A DNA stretch of 64,000 bases from the NCBI RefSeq assembly GCF_021462505.1, contig NZ_JAKEDV010000008.1, forward strand, positions 49,128-113,127. Reading direction: 5' to 3'. The notes under the pieces were generated by a model that was not told the origin of the DNA, did no database searches, and worked only from the letters and a program-made list of their open reading frames with translations. Both the position numbers and the translations under genes were made by a program. The stretch is from Thermus brockianus (GTDB taxonomy: Bacteria; Deinococcota; Deinococci; Deinococcales; Thermaceae). Positions 31,722 to 39,563 of this stretch are shown here, piece after piece (the stretch's first letter is position 1; each line of letters opens with the position of its first letter).

Positions 31722-32705
31722 ATGAAGCGGTGGCTTTGGGTTTTGGCCCTTTGGGGAGTAGCCCTTGCGCAAAAGCCCCAGATCGTCATCGGGACGGGCG
31801 GTGTGGGCGGGGTCTACTTCTACTACGGGACGGCAGTGGCGGAGATCCTCAACAAGGCCGGCGTGGTCCAAGCCCAGGCCATGCAGTCCGGCGGGTCCAT
31901 GGAGAACCTCATGCTCCTCCGGGACCGTACGGACCCTGCCCGGGGCCTCTACTACTGCGGCACCGTGCTGCCCGATGCGGCTCTCCTGGCCTTCCAAGGG
32001 GAGGAGCGTTTCCAAGGAAAGCCCGCGCCCGTACGCATCCTTTTCACCATGTACCCCAATTTTTTCCACGTGGTCACCACGGAGGATAGCGGCATCCGCG
32101 TCCTGCAAGACCTAAAGGGAAAGCGCGTTTCCACCGAGGTGGCCGGGGGCATCATTGAATACGAGGCCCGCCTCCTTATGTCTGCGGCCATTTCTGGCTT
32201 TGACCCCAAGCTCCACTTTGGCAAGTGGGAGCGGGTACGGGTGGCGGAGGCGGCCCCGATGCTCTCCGAGGGGAACCTGGACGCCTTCTTCTGGTCTGGT
32301 GGCTTGCCCACGGGGAGCATTCTGGAGCTTGCGGGTAGCCTCGCCCGGAAGGGGAAGCGCCTCTTCCTCGTTCCCCTGCCCCCGCAGAGCACCCCGGTGC
32401 AAGTGCTCAAGCGACGCTTTCCCGGTGTGGTAGACACGGGGATTATTCCAAAAAGTGTCTACAACACGCGGTACGATACCCCTACCCTTACCTTCTGGAA
32501 TCTCTTCGTCTGCCCAGCGAGCCTTCCCGAAGAGGTGGCCTACGCGATGGTGAGGGCCGTTTTTGAGAACCTCCCTGCCCTGTACGCTGCCGTGGCCCCT
32601 GCCCGGGACACCACCCTGGATAACGCTGTCCGCTCCCGGAATGGCAAGGTGCCCTACCACGAGGGGGCTGTGCGCTACTTCCGGGAAAGGGGGGTGTGGC
32701 GCTAG
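31722..32705 (+). CDS. TAXI family TRAP-type solute-binding protein
   Basis: 327 residues, start ATG at 31722 after GGAGGGG. Signal peptide MKRWLWVLALWGVALAQ. TAXI family blocks: VIGTGGVGGVYFYYGTAVAE, GGSMENLMLLRDRT, VLQDLKGKRVSTEVAGGIIE and AMVRAVFENLPALYAAVAPA. The glycine-rich start is where TAXI proteins bind a carboxylate; the Thermus thermophilus member TTHA1157 was crystallised with a bound amino acid. No TRAP membrane component (DctQM) lies nearby, so it must use one encoded elsewhere. It converges on the phosphatase gene with a 4-base overlap. Confidence 0.87.
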   Translation: MKRWLWVLALWGVALAQKPQIVIGTGGVGGVYFYYGTAVAEILNKAGVVQAQAMQSGGSMENLMLLRDRTDPARGLYYCGTVLPDAALLAFQGEERFQGKPAPVRILFTMYPNFFHVVTTEDSGIRVLQDLKGKRVSTEVAGGIIEYEARLLMSAAISGFDPKLHFGKWERVRVAEAAPMLSEGNLDAFFWSGGLPTGSILELAGSLARKGKRLFLVPLPPQSTPVQVLKRRFPGVVDTGIIPKSVYNTRYDTPTLTFWNLFVCPASLPEEVAYAMVRAVFENLPALYAAVAPARDTTLDNAVRSRNGKVPYHEGAVRYFRERGVWR

Positions 32706-33343
32706 GGCGTCCGGTAGGCCAGCCATAGGGCTTCCATGGTGGAGAGGCGGGTTTTGGGGAGGAGTTCGTACGGGGTGAGGTTGTGGAGGCGCAGAAGAGG
32801 CTTTTCCCCCAGGTCCAGGATGGAGAGCCCGCAGGGGTGCACTTCCAGGGGGAGGAGGCCTCTTTGCCCGGTGAGGGCAAAGCTGAGGAGGGCCCGGATC
32901 ACCCCTCCGTGCGTCACCAGGAGGGCGGTGTCCCAGTGTCTCTCTAGGAGGCGCTCGTAGGCGGGGAGGACCCGGTTCAAGAAGTCGGAGTACCGTTCCC
33001 CGCCCAGGAAGCGCTCGGAGAGGTCCTTGGGATGGAACGCTTCCCGGAAGGCCCGCTCTGCGTCTTTTAGGTCTCTAAGCCTACCTGGGCGGATCTCTTG
33101 GAAGTCTGGCCAGGCCTCCACGGGGACCGTGCGCCCCTTAAGGACGAGGGCAAGGGTTTCCTCGGTGCGGGGCAGGCCTGTGTGGACGGCGAGGTCCAAG
33201 GGCACCTTCCGAAGGAGTTTCCCTACCGCCTCCGCCTGCTTTCTCCCCCTCTCGGTCAGCCTCACCCCTTGCGGGGGCACGGGCTTCCCTTGGGGAAAGT
33301 AATCCACCTCGCCGTGGCGCAGAAGGAGAAGCCGCCTCCTCAT
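32702..33343 (-). CDS. Histidine phosphatase family protein
   Basis: 213 residues, phosphoglycerate-mutase/acid-phosphatase fold. The phosphorylated His is in LLLLRHGEVDY near residue 10; RLTERGRKQAEAVGKLL, VHTGLPRTEETLAL and LLVTHGGVIRALLSF (second His) complete the pocket. It is the last gene of the operon 36238-32702, whose other members handle acyl-CoA and a phosphotransferase reaction; it may remove phosphate from an intermediate. Start ATG overlaps the upstream stop (ATGA). Confidence 0.83.
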   Translation of the reverse strand: MRRRLLLLRHGEVDYFPQGKPVPPQGVRLTERGRKQAEAVGKLLRKVPLDLAVHTGLPRTEETLALVLKGRTVPVEAWPDFQEIRPGRLRDLKDAERAFREAFHPKDLSERFLGGERYSDFLNRVLPAYERLLERHWDTALLVTHGGVIRALLSFALTGQRGLLPLEVHPCGLSILDLGEKPLLRLHNLTPYELLPKTRLSTMEALWLAYRTP

Positions 33344-33690
33344 GGGTAACGCTCCAGGTATTTGGGGTTGGCTACTTTGAGCTTGCGGACCACGTGGGCC
33401 TTGAGGTAGGCGAACGTGCCAGGCGGGGCGTGGCCCTGGCGGATGCGCAGGGCCAGGGAAGTCAGGAGCGCGTCCACCTCCCCTTCCTCGCCCAACAGCT
33501 CCGTCAAGGCCCTGCGCTCCTCTGCTTCAAGGTCCTCCCCTAAGGCCACCTGCCTCCGCGCAATACCCAAGGCGTTTAGGGCCACAAGGGTTTGGAAGCG
33601 AAGCCGGGGGTCTGTGAGTGCGGGGAGGACTTCCCGCTCCAGAAACTCCGCCACCGCCTCCAGCAACTCGTCCAGTGTGGGCCTATCCAT
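33340..33690 (-). CDS. DUF6285 protein, LvaB-like partner of the APH-type kinase
   Basis: 116 residues from the ATG at 33690 (MDRPTLDELLEAVAEFLERE), which overlaps the kinase stop by 8 bases. Blocks typical of DUF6285: VLPALTDPRLRFQTLVALNA, LGIARRQVALGEDLEAEERR and the basic C-terminus AHVVRKLKVANPKYLERYP. In Pseudomonas putida the small LvaB protein, next to the kinase LvaA, is needed for LvaA activity; size and position are the same here. Equivalence is inferred from context and recognised sequence. Confidence 0.72.
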   Translation of the reverse strand: MDRPTLDELLEAVAEFLEREVLPALTDPRLRFQTLVALNALGIARRQVALGEDLEAEERRALTELLGEEGEVDALLTSLALRIRQGHAPPGTFAYLKAHVVRKLKVANPKYLERYP

Positions 33691-34660
33691 AGCTTTCCAG
33701 AAGGTAAAGGACCTCGTACTCCATCTCCGCCGCAAGTCTGCCTAGGACGGCGAGCTCCACGCTCCGCTCTTCCCCGTTGAGGTGCCTCCGGGCCTGCTTC
33801 AGCGCCCCGAGGCCCCAGCGCACGTTGCCTAGGACCTCCCACCAGAAGAGCTCTTTTTCCCCAAAGTCCTGGCCGGTGAGGGCGTTGTAGCGTTCCAGGA
33901 AGGGCCCCACCTCGCCCACTCCCCCAAGGCGCTTGGCGTCCTCCCCAAAGCGCCAGGCCCGCACCAGGGGCCAGGCCAGGTCCTCCCGGGGGTCGCCAAG
34001 GTGGGCGAACTCCCAGTCCAGGACCGCCACCAGCCCCTCCTCGTCCACCAGTAGGTTGCCGACGCGGAAGTCCCCGTGAACGAGGACCAAGGGGCGTTCC
34101 CGAGGAGGGTGGTCCTGAAGCCAACGTAGGCCCCACTCCAGGGCGGGGTGGGGCTCCTCGAGGGCGTCCAGGTCCTCGTAGGCCGTTTCCAAGGCGGTGC
34201 GCCAAGGGTGGGCTTCGGGGGCCGGGAGGAAGGAGACCTTCTCCAAGGGTATGGTGTGGATCTTCGCAAGCTCCTCCGCCATGGCCAAGGGAAGCTGCTC
34301 CCGGGCTTTGGCGTACTCCGGCCGCCGCACCACCCGGGTGCCGATGGACTCCCCCTCCAGGCGGCGCATCAGGAACGCCTCTCGGCCCTCCATGTCGGGA
34401 AGATAGGCCAGGGGTTCTGGTACCCGCACCGCGTGCGCTTGGGCCAGTTTGAGGATGCGGAACTCCGTGGCCAGGCTGAGGGTGCCCCGGTAGATTACTC
34501 CCCCCGCTGCCCGCCGCAGGAAGAGGGGGTGGAGCGCATCGCCCGTACGGTAGTCTACCGCCCACGCTTCCTTGGAGGCCCCTCCCGGCAGGCGTTGGAG
34601 CCGGACCACCTCCCCTGGACCTAGGAGATCCCTTAGCGTGGCCTCTAGTACTTCCTTCAT
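33683..34660 (-). CDS. APH-family phosphotransferase, LvaA/ACAD11-kinase-like
   Basis: 325 residues from the ATG at 34660 (MKEVLEATLRDLLGPGEVVR); the longer frame to 34915 is a shadow of the dehydrogenase. Kinase motifs: LVHGDFRVGNLLVDEEG (catalytic Asp and Asn) and AVLDWEFAHLGDPREDLAW (metal-binding Asp). Not an antibiotic-resistance type: together with the acyl-CoA dehydrogenase next door it matches the ACAD10/11 and LvaA-LvaC pairs, in which a 4-hydroxyacyl-CoA is phosphorylated before elimination. Start and stop overlap neighbours (ATGA and 8 bases). Confidence 0.8.
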   Translation of the reverse strand: MKEVLEATLRDLLGPGEVVRLQRLPGGASKEAWAVDYRTGDALHPLFLRRAAGGVIYRGTLSLATEFRILKLAQAHAVRVPEPLAYLPDMEGREAFLMRRLEGESIGTRVVRRPEYAKAREQLPLAMAEELAKIHTIPLEKVSFLPAPEAHPWRTALETAYEDLDALEEPHPALEWGLRWLQDHPPRERPLVLVHGDFRVGNLLVDEEGLVAVLDWEFAHLGDPREDLAWPLVRAWRFGEDAKRLGGVGEVGPFLERYNALTGQDFGEKELFWWEVLGNVRWGLGALKQARRHLNGEERSVELAVLGRLAAEMEYEVLYLLESYG

Positions 34661-35811
34661 GGCCGAAGCCCCTTGTAGAGGGCCCGCTTCCCCACGGAGG
34701 CCCGGTGGACCTCGCTGGGGCCATCGTAGATGCGGAAAGGACGCACCTCCCGGTAGAAGATGGATAGGGGGATGTCCTCGCTGATCCCTAGGGCCCCGGT
34801 GATCTGCACCGCGCGATCCACGGCCCGGCCAACCGCTTCGGAAACGAAGACCTTGGCCATGGAGGCTTCGTGGCGGATCCTCTCCCCGCGGTCCAGCTTC
34901 CAGGCGGCGTGCCATACCATGAGCCGGGCGGCGTGGAGCTCTATGTGGCTGTCAGCAATCATGAACTGGACGCCCTGGTGTTCGGCCAGCTTCTTACCGA
35001 AGGAGTCCCGCCGCAACGCATAGTCTTGGGCGATCTCCGTGGCCCGGACCCCCACGCCCAGCCAGCGCATGCAGTGGGTGAGCCGGGCGGGGTCTAGGCG
35101 TAGCTCAGCGTAGGCGAAACCCTTGCCCACTTCGCCCAGGATGGCGTCTTCGCCCACCTCGCATGCCTCCAGGACGAGCTCCCCGTGCCCCCCCACGGAC
35201 CAGTGGTCCATGGTGGGGATGGTGCGCACCAGCTTGAGGCCCGGGTTTTCCCGGTCCACCAGGAAGAGGGTGGGACCCTCCTCGGTGCGGGCCAGGACCA
35301 GGAAGAAGGCCGCCCCCTCGGCCCCTGTGGTGAACCATTTCCGGCCGTTCAGGATGTACTTTCGGCCTTGGCGTTGGGCTGTGGCCTTGAGGAGGGTAGG
35401 ATCAGCCCCAGCGCCCATGGGCTCGGTCATGGCGAAGCCGGAGCGAACCTCACCGGCCACCAAAGGCTCCAGGTAGCGCCTTTTCTGCTCGGGGCTCGCC
35501 ACCTTGTGGAGGAGGTGCATGTTGCCCTCGTCGGGAGCGGCGGCGTTGAGCGCCCTGGGGCCTAAGAGGCTCCTTCCCGCCTCCTCCAAGACCACCGCCA
35601 GTTGGGTCCAGGAGAGGCCCAGGCCGCCCATCTCCTTCGGCATGTGGGGCAGAAAAACCCCCCACTCCCTTGCCTCCAGCTGTAGCGTTTTGGTAAGGGT
35701 CTCAAGGTTCGCCGGCGTCGCCTCCCGCTCCCGGGGTATGACCCGTTCTTCCAGAAAGGCCCGTACCCTCTCCCTTAACGCCTCGGTCTCCCGGTCCAAC
35801 GAGAAGTCCAT
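34657..35811 (-). CDS. Acyl-CoA dehydrogenase family protein, ACAD11/LvaC-like
   Basis: 384 residues, FAD-dependent. ATG at 35811 after AAGGAGGTG with ideal spacing. Blocks: helical N-domain (MDFSLDRETEALRERVRAFL), MGGLGLSWTQLAVVLEEAGR, GFAMTEPMGAGADPTLLKAT, ILNGRKWFTTGAEGAAFFLV, RDSFGKKLAEHQGVQFMIAD, RAVQITGALGISEDIPLSIF and DGPSEVHRASVGKR. Next to an APH kinase and DUF6285, it probably acts on 4-phospho- or 4-hydroxyacyl-CoA. Its coding start overlaps the end of the MerR gene by 110 bases in another frame. Confidence 0.86.
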   Translation of the reverse strand: MDFSLDRETEALRERVRAFLEERVIPREREATPANLETLTKTLQLEAREWGVFLPHMPKEMGGLGLSWTQLAVVLEEAGRSLLGPRALNAAAPDEGNMHLLHKVASPEQKRRYLEPLVAGEVRSGFAMTEPMGAGADPTLLKATAQRQGRKYILNGRKWFTTGAEGAAFFLVLARTEEGPTLFLVDRENPGLKLVRTIPTMDHWSVGGHGELVLEACEVGEDAILGEVGKGFAYAELRLDPARLTHCMRWLGVGVRATEIAQDYALRRDSFGKKLAEHQGVQFMIADSHIELHAARLMVWHAAWKLDRGERIRHEASMAKVFVSEAVGRAVDRAVQITGALGISEDIPLSIFYREVRPFRIYDGPSEVHRASVGKRALYKGLRP

Positions 35812-36238
35812 CCCGCACCTCCTTCGGGGCGAAGTGCTTGGTGAGGAAGCGGTAGAAGCGGCGGATCATCCGTTCCTGCCGCTCTATGCTGGCGAGCACT
35901 TCCCCCGTTTTCCGCCACATGGCCCAAAGCTCTTCGTCCGAGAGGGGAATTTCCTCCCGACGCCAGTCCTGCCGGTAGGTTCCATCGGGGTGGAAGATGG
36001 CCTTCTTAAGGGCCATTATCTGGCGAATCTCGTCCAGGGTAAACCCTAGTTGGTTGAGGTCTTGGATGTCCTGAACCAGGTAGAGGGCGAATTCCGTGTA
36101 GAGCTTCCGCCCCCCTTGGGTGAGGGCACCGGGCTCCAAAAGGCCGAGCTGGGCATAGTGCTGTAGGATGCGCCGCGAAACGCCGCTCGCCCGGGCGAGG
36201 TCGCTCAGGGTGTAGAGGGAGGGAAGCGTTGGGGGCAT
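35702..36238 (-). CDS. MerR family transcriptional regulator
   Basis: 178 residues. N-terminal winged helix: YTLSDLARASGVSRRILQHY, AQLGLLEPGALTQGGRKLYT, DLNQLGFTLDEIRQIMALKK. The ligand region is short, with IERQERMIRRFYRFL. The last 35 residues overlap the dehydrogenase gene and are glycine-rich, so the true end may have been extended by loss of an earlier stop. The ATG at 36238 is six bases after TAAACT (-10 on the minus strand). Probably controls both directions of the catabolic block through the dyad at 36272-36281. Confidence 0.78.
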   Translation of the reverse strand: MPPTLPSLYTLSDLARASGVSRRILQHYAQLGLLEPGALTQGGRKLYTEFALYLVQDIQDLNQLGFTLDEIRQIMALKKAIFHPDGTYRQDWRREEIPLSDEELWAMWRKTGEVLASIERQERMIRRFYRFLTKHFAPKEVRDGLLVGPGDRGVKGEGTGLSGRTGHTPGAGGDAGEP

Positions 36239-36244
36239 GGACCC

Positions 36245-36316
36245 AGTTTAGCACAAGGTGCCCATAAACGTACATAAATGTTCACTCTTGACATAGGTTG
36301 TCCAAAACCCTATAGT
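36245..36316. promoter_or_regulatory. Divergent promoters with candidate MerR operator
   Basis: Plus strand: TTGACA (36288-36293), 17 bases, TATAGT (36311-36316), a near-consensus promoter for the ligase gene. Minus strand: TAAACT (36250-36245) six bases before the MerR ATG. Between them is ACAT AA ATGT (36272-36281), a dyad in an AT-rich patch, placed to serve both promoters. Confidence 0.6.
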
Positions 36317-36339
36317 GGGCGCAAAGCGCGGAGGGCAAA

Positions 36340-37635
36340 ATGGCGGCCTACTGGGAGCCGGAAGTGGAAACCATGCCTCGGCGGGAGCTGGAGGCCTTGC
36401 AGCTGGAGCGCCTTCGCTTCCAGGTGGAGCGCCTCTACCGGGAAAGCCCCTTCTTCCGCGAAAAGTGGGCTGGCCTTTCCCTGGAGATCCGGCACCTGGA
36501 AGACATTGCCCGCTTTCCCCTGGTCACCAAGGGTGAGCTGAGGGAGGAGCAGCGCCTCCACCCGCCCCTAGGGCGCTACACGGTGGCTCCCCAGTCGGAG
36601 TGGAGGGAGTACCACCCCAGTAGCGGCACCACCGGCTTCCCAGTGGGAACGGTATGGAGCGAAAGGGACGTGGAGAACATTACCCAGGTAACCGCCAGGA
36701 CGCTCTTCGCCTATGGGCTACGGCCGGGGGACACGCTCCTCAACGGGTTTAGCTACGGCCTCTGGGTTGCGGGGATGGCGGTGCACTACGCTGCCCGGGC
36801 GCTCGGCCTCTTCGTCTTGCCGGTGGGTGCCGGTCAGACGGAACGCCACCTGGAGCTCCTCTCCCGCTTTCGGCCCAAGGCCCTCACCGCTACCCCCTCC
36901 TTTGGGCTTTACCTGGCCGAGGTGCTGAAGGAGAGGGGGCTAGAGAGCCCTTTAAGGATAGGGGCCTTCGGGGGAGAAGCGGGGACGGAAAACCCTGCCA
37001 CGCGGAGCCGGTTGCAGGAGGGTTTGGTGTTGCGCGCTTACGACTACTACGGTTTGGCGGAGATGGGACCCACCTTTGCCGGGGAGTGCGCCTTCCAACA
37101 GGGGCTTCACTTTGCCGAGGACCACTACCTGGTGGAGGTGGTGGATCCTGAGAGTAAGGAGCCTCTTCCGGAGGGGGAAGTGGGCGTCCTGGTGCTCACC
37201 CACCTCACCCGGGAGGCCACCCCTTTGGTGCGCTACTACACGGGGGATCTGGCGCGTATCACCAAAGAGCCTTGTCCGTGCGGCCGCACGCACCTCCGAG
37301 CGTTGGGGGGTATTCTGGGCCGTGCGGACGATCTTGTGGTCTACCGCGGGGCCAAGTTCTATCCCGGCCAGGTGGAGGAGGTGGTGCGGGGTTTTCCCGA
37401 ATTGTCCAGCGAGTACCGGATAGAGGTCCTCGAGGTGGATGGGGTGGCCAGGGAGGTCACGGTGGTGGTGGAGCTGGCCCGTCCTCAGGACCTCGGCGAA
37501 GGGTTTGCGGATAGGATCCGGCAGCGCCTCAAGGAGGCCCTGGGGGTGACCCCAGGGGTCCGCCTCGAGGCCCCCGGTACCCTGGAACGCACGGCCTTTA
37601 AGGCCAAGCGGGTGGTGCGGCATGCCGGGGCTTGA
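36340..37635 (+). CDS. PaaK-type (phenylacetate-CoA ligase family) acid-CoA ligase
   Basis: 431 residues, adenylate-forming enzyme that activates a carboxylic acid to its CoA ester. Motifs: YHPSSGTTGFPVGTVW (ATP loop), IGAFGGEAGTENPATRSRLQ, LRAYDYYGLAEMGPTFAGEC, LVRYYTGDLARI and LGRADDLVVYRGAKFYPGQV. CPCG in KEPCPCGRTH matches the Cys pair of PaaK proteins. First gene after the strong promoter at 36288, with GGAGGG before the ATG. It is followed by an SDR gene (14-base overlap) and the Liv-type transporter. The substrate may be an aromatic or a hydroxy/keto acid. Confidence 0.86.
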   Translation: MAAYWEPEVETMPRRELEALQLERLRFQVERLYRESPFFREKWAGLSLEIRHLEDIARFPLVTKGELREEQRLHPPLGRYTVAPQSEWREYHPSSGTTGFPVGTVWSERDVENITQVTARTLFAYGLRPGDTLLNGFSYGLWVAGMAVHYAARALGLFVLPVGAGQTERHLELLSRFRPKALTATPSFGLYLAEVLKERGLESPLRIGAFGGEAGTENPATRSRLQEGLVLRAYDYYGLAEMGPTFAGECAFQQGLHFAEDHYLVEVVDPESKEPLPEGEVGVLVLTHLTREATPLVRYYTGDLARITKEPCPCGRTHLRALGGILGRADDLVVYRGAKFYPGQVEEVVRGFPELSSEYRIEVLEVDGVAREVTVVVELARPQDLGEGFADRIRQRLKEALGVTPGVRLEAPGTLERTAFKAKRVVRHAGA

Positions 37636-38353
37636 GGGGCTTCCGGTGTTGGTGGTGGGGGCCACGCGGGGGATTGGCCTGGCGGTGGCCCAGGAGCTCG
37701 TTCGCCAGGGAGCGAGGGTGGGCATCACGGGGCGGGACCCTGACCGGGTGCAGGGCGTGGCTGAGCGGCTTGGCGCCTGGGGCATGGCCGTGGACGTACG
37801 GGAACGGGAACGCTTGGCCGAGGCGGTGGCCCGCTTTGCCCACGAGGAAGGGCTTTACGGCTTGGTGTACAACGCCGGTACCAGCCCTGCCTTCACCCGG
37901 GCTGAGCGCTTGCCCTTGGAGGTGTGGGACGAGGTGCTTGCCGTAAACCTTACCGGGGCTTTTGTGGCGGCCCGGGCTTTCGCCCAAGAGCTTAAGGGCC
38001 CTGGGAGCCTGGTCCTGATAGGGTCCGTCCTGGGCTTCCGGGGTGGGGCCCGGCTGGCTGCGTATACGGCGTCCAAGGCGGGTCTTTGGGGACTCGCGCG
38101 TTCCTTGGCCTTGGACTGGGCGGACAGGGGTATCCGGGTGAACCTTGTGGCCCCTGGTTGGACGGAAACGGAGATGACGGAGGGCTTGCGGAACCACCCG
38201 AGGCTTGGCCCTGCCATCCTGCAGGAGATCCCCTTGGGGCGCTTGGCTCGCCCTGAAGAGGTGGCGAGAGTGGTAGCCTTCCTCTTGGAGCCGGAAAACG
38301 CATACCTGACGGGAGGCGTCTACGCCGTGGACGGCGGCGTGGGAGCGAGATAG
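37622..38353 (+). CDS. Short-chain dehydrogenase/reductase (SDR)
   Basis: 243 residues, NAD(P)-dependent Rossmann enzyme: LVVGATRGIGLAVAQELVRQ (cofactor loop), LVYNAGTSPAF, LVLIGSVLGF (catalytic Ser), YTASKAGLWGLARSLALDW (Tyr-x-x-x-Lys) and VNLVAPGWTETEMTEGL. Overlaps the ligase gene by 14 bases, so it is co-transcribed. In an LvaA-C type pathway a reductase makes the 4-hydroxyacyl-CoA from a 4-keto substrate; this gene could play that part. That is inference. Confidence 0.87.
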   Translation: MPGLEGLPVLVVGATRGIGLAVAQELVRQGARVGITGRDPDRVQGVAERLGAWGMAVDVRERERLAEAVARFAHEEGLYGLVYNAGTSPAFTRAERLPLEVWDEVLAVNLTGAFVAARAFAQELKGPGSLVLIGSVLGFRGGARLAAYTASKAGLWGLARSLALDWADRGIRVNLVAPGWTETEMTEGLRNHPRLGPAILQEIPLGRLARPEEVARVVAFLLEPENAYLTGGVYAVDGGVGAR

Positions 38354-38363
38354 GAGGTGGTCT

Positions 38364-39560
38364 ATGAAGGTCCTAAGGTGGGTCGGGGTTTTGGCTTTGG
38401 TGGTCGGTTTGGCGTGGGCGCAGGGACAGCAGCCCATCAAGATCGGGGCGCTTTTCATCCTGAGCGGCAACTTTGCGGGCTACGGAAAGTCGGGTTCGCA
38501 AGGGGCGCAACTGGCGGTGGACGAGATCAACGCCCGGGGGGGTGTGCTGGGCCGTCCCTTGCAGCTCATCGTGGTGGACGACCAAGGGAACCCGGAGGTG
38601 GGTGTCAGGGAGGCCCGCAGGCTCATCCTGCAGGAGAAGGTGGATTTTCTCTTTGGCGTTGACTCCAGCTCGGTGTCCCTGGCGGTGGCGCCCCTCACAG
38701 ACGAGTACAAAATCCCCCTGGTGGTCACCCATGCGGCCACCCCAACCCTGACGGAGCAGTGCCGGCCCTACGTGTTCCGTACCTCCAACAACGCCCGCAT
38801 GGACGCGTGGGCGGCGGCGGCCCTGGCCGCCACCTTACCGGTGAAACGCTGGGCCAACATCGGCCCTGACTACGAGTTCGGCCGCGTTTCCTGGCAGGAC
38901 TTCATCACCCGCTTGAAGCAGTTGCGTCCCGATGTGGAGGTGGTGAGCGAGCAGTGGCCCCGCTTCGGCTCCACGGACTACGCCAGCTTCATCACCGCCC
39001 TGATGCGGGCGCGGCCGGAAGGGGTCTTCTCCACCCTGTGGGCGGGGGACATGGTCATCTTCGCCCGCCAGGCGAAGGCCTTTGGGTTTTTCAACCAGGT
39101 GCGCTATTTCGTCAACCCTGTAGGGGCTGCCCTAGAGGTCCTCGGACCCTTGGGCAAGGAGGCCCCGGAGGGGCTTCTCGTTTCGGCCCGCTACTGGTTC
39201 CTCTACCCCAACACCGAGCGGAACCGAGCCTTTGTAGAGGCATACCGCAAGCGCTACAACGAGTACCCCAGCTACAACGCCCAGGAGGCCTACGCCGGAA
39301 TGCACATGCTCGCCCTGGCGATCCAGAAGGCCCGTTCTACCCAGGCGGAGGCGGTGCGCCGGGCCTTTGAGGCCGATGGCGGGCTCACCTACGACGCCCC
39401 CGAGGGGCGCAAGCGCCTGCGCCCTGAGGACCATCAGGTGTTTGAGGGGCTCGTTTGGGGCTACACCAAGCATACCCCCGAGTATCCCTTCGCCATCCTG
39501 GACCGCATGCGCATCATCCCGGCCACGGACACGGTTTACCCCACGCAGTGCAAGCGGTAG
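38364..39560 (+). CDS. livK: Branched-chain-amino-acid-type ABC substrate-binding protein
   Basis: 398 residues, periplasmic type I binding protein. ATG after TAGGAGG; signal peptide VLRWVGVLALVVGLAWAQG. Family blocks: IKIGALFILSGNFAGYGKSG, QGAQLAVDEINARGGVLGRP, LQLIVVDDQGNPEVGVREAR, VTHAATPTLTEQ and NIGPDYEFGRVSWQDF. Members bind branched-chain amino acids but also urea, aromatic acids and other carboxylates; the operon partners (acid-CoA ligase, SDR) favour an organic acid. First of five transporter genes. Confidence 0.87.
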   Translation: MKVLRWVGVLALVVGLAWAQGQQPIKIGALFILSGNFAGYGKSGSQGAQLAVDEINARGGVLGRPLQLIVVDDQGNPEVGVREARRLILQEKVDFLFGVDSSSVSLAVAPLTDEYKIPLVVTHAATPTLTEQCRPYVFRTSNNARMDAWAAAALAATLPVKRWANIGPDYEFGRVSWQDFITRLKQLRPDVEVVSEQWPRFGSTDYASFITALMRARPEGVFSTLWAGDMVIFARQAKAFGFFNQVRYFVNPVGAALEVLGPLGKEAPEGLLVSARYWFLYPNTERNRAFVEAYRKRYNEYPSYNAQEAYAGMHMLALAIQKARSTQAEAVRRAFEADGGLTYDAPEGRKRLRPEDHQVFEGLVWGYTKHTPEYPFAILDRMRIIPATDTVYPTQCKR

Positions 39561-39563
39561 GCC

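Noticed and set aside
33576..34724. A 382-codon minus-strand open frame overlapping the APH kinase
   Set aside because: Same strand, different frame from the kinase with its intact motifs; Gly/Pro/Arg-rich with no domain.
35702..35811. A frameshift at the junction of the MerR and dehydrogenase genes
   Set aside because: The dehydrogenase has a perfect ribosome site and start; the overlap is explained by an extended MerR tail without invoking an indel.
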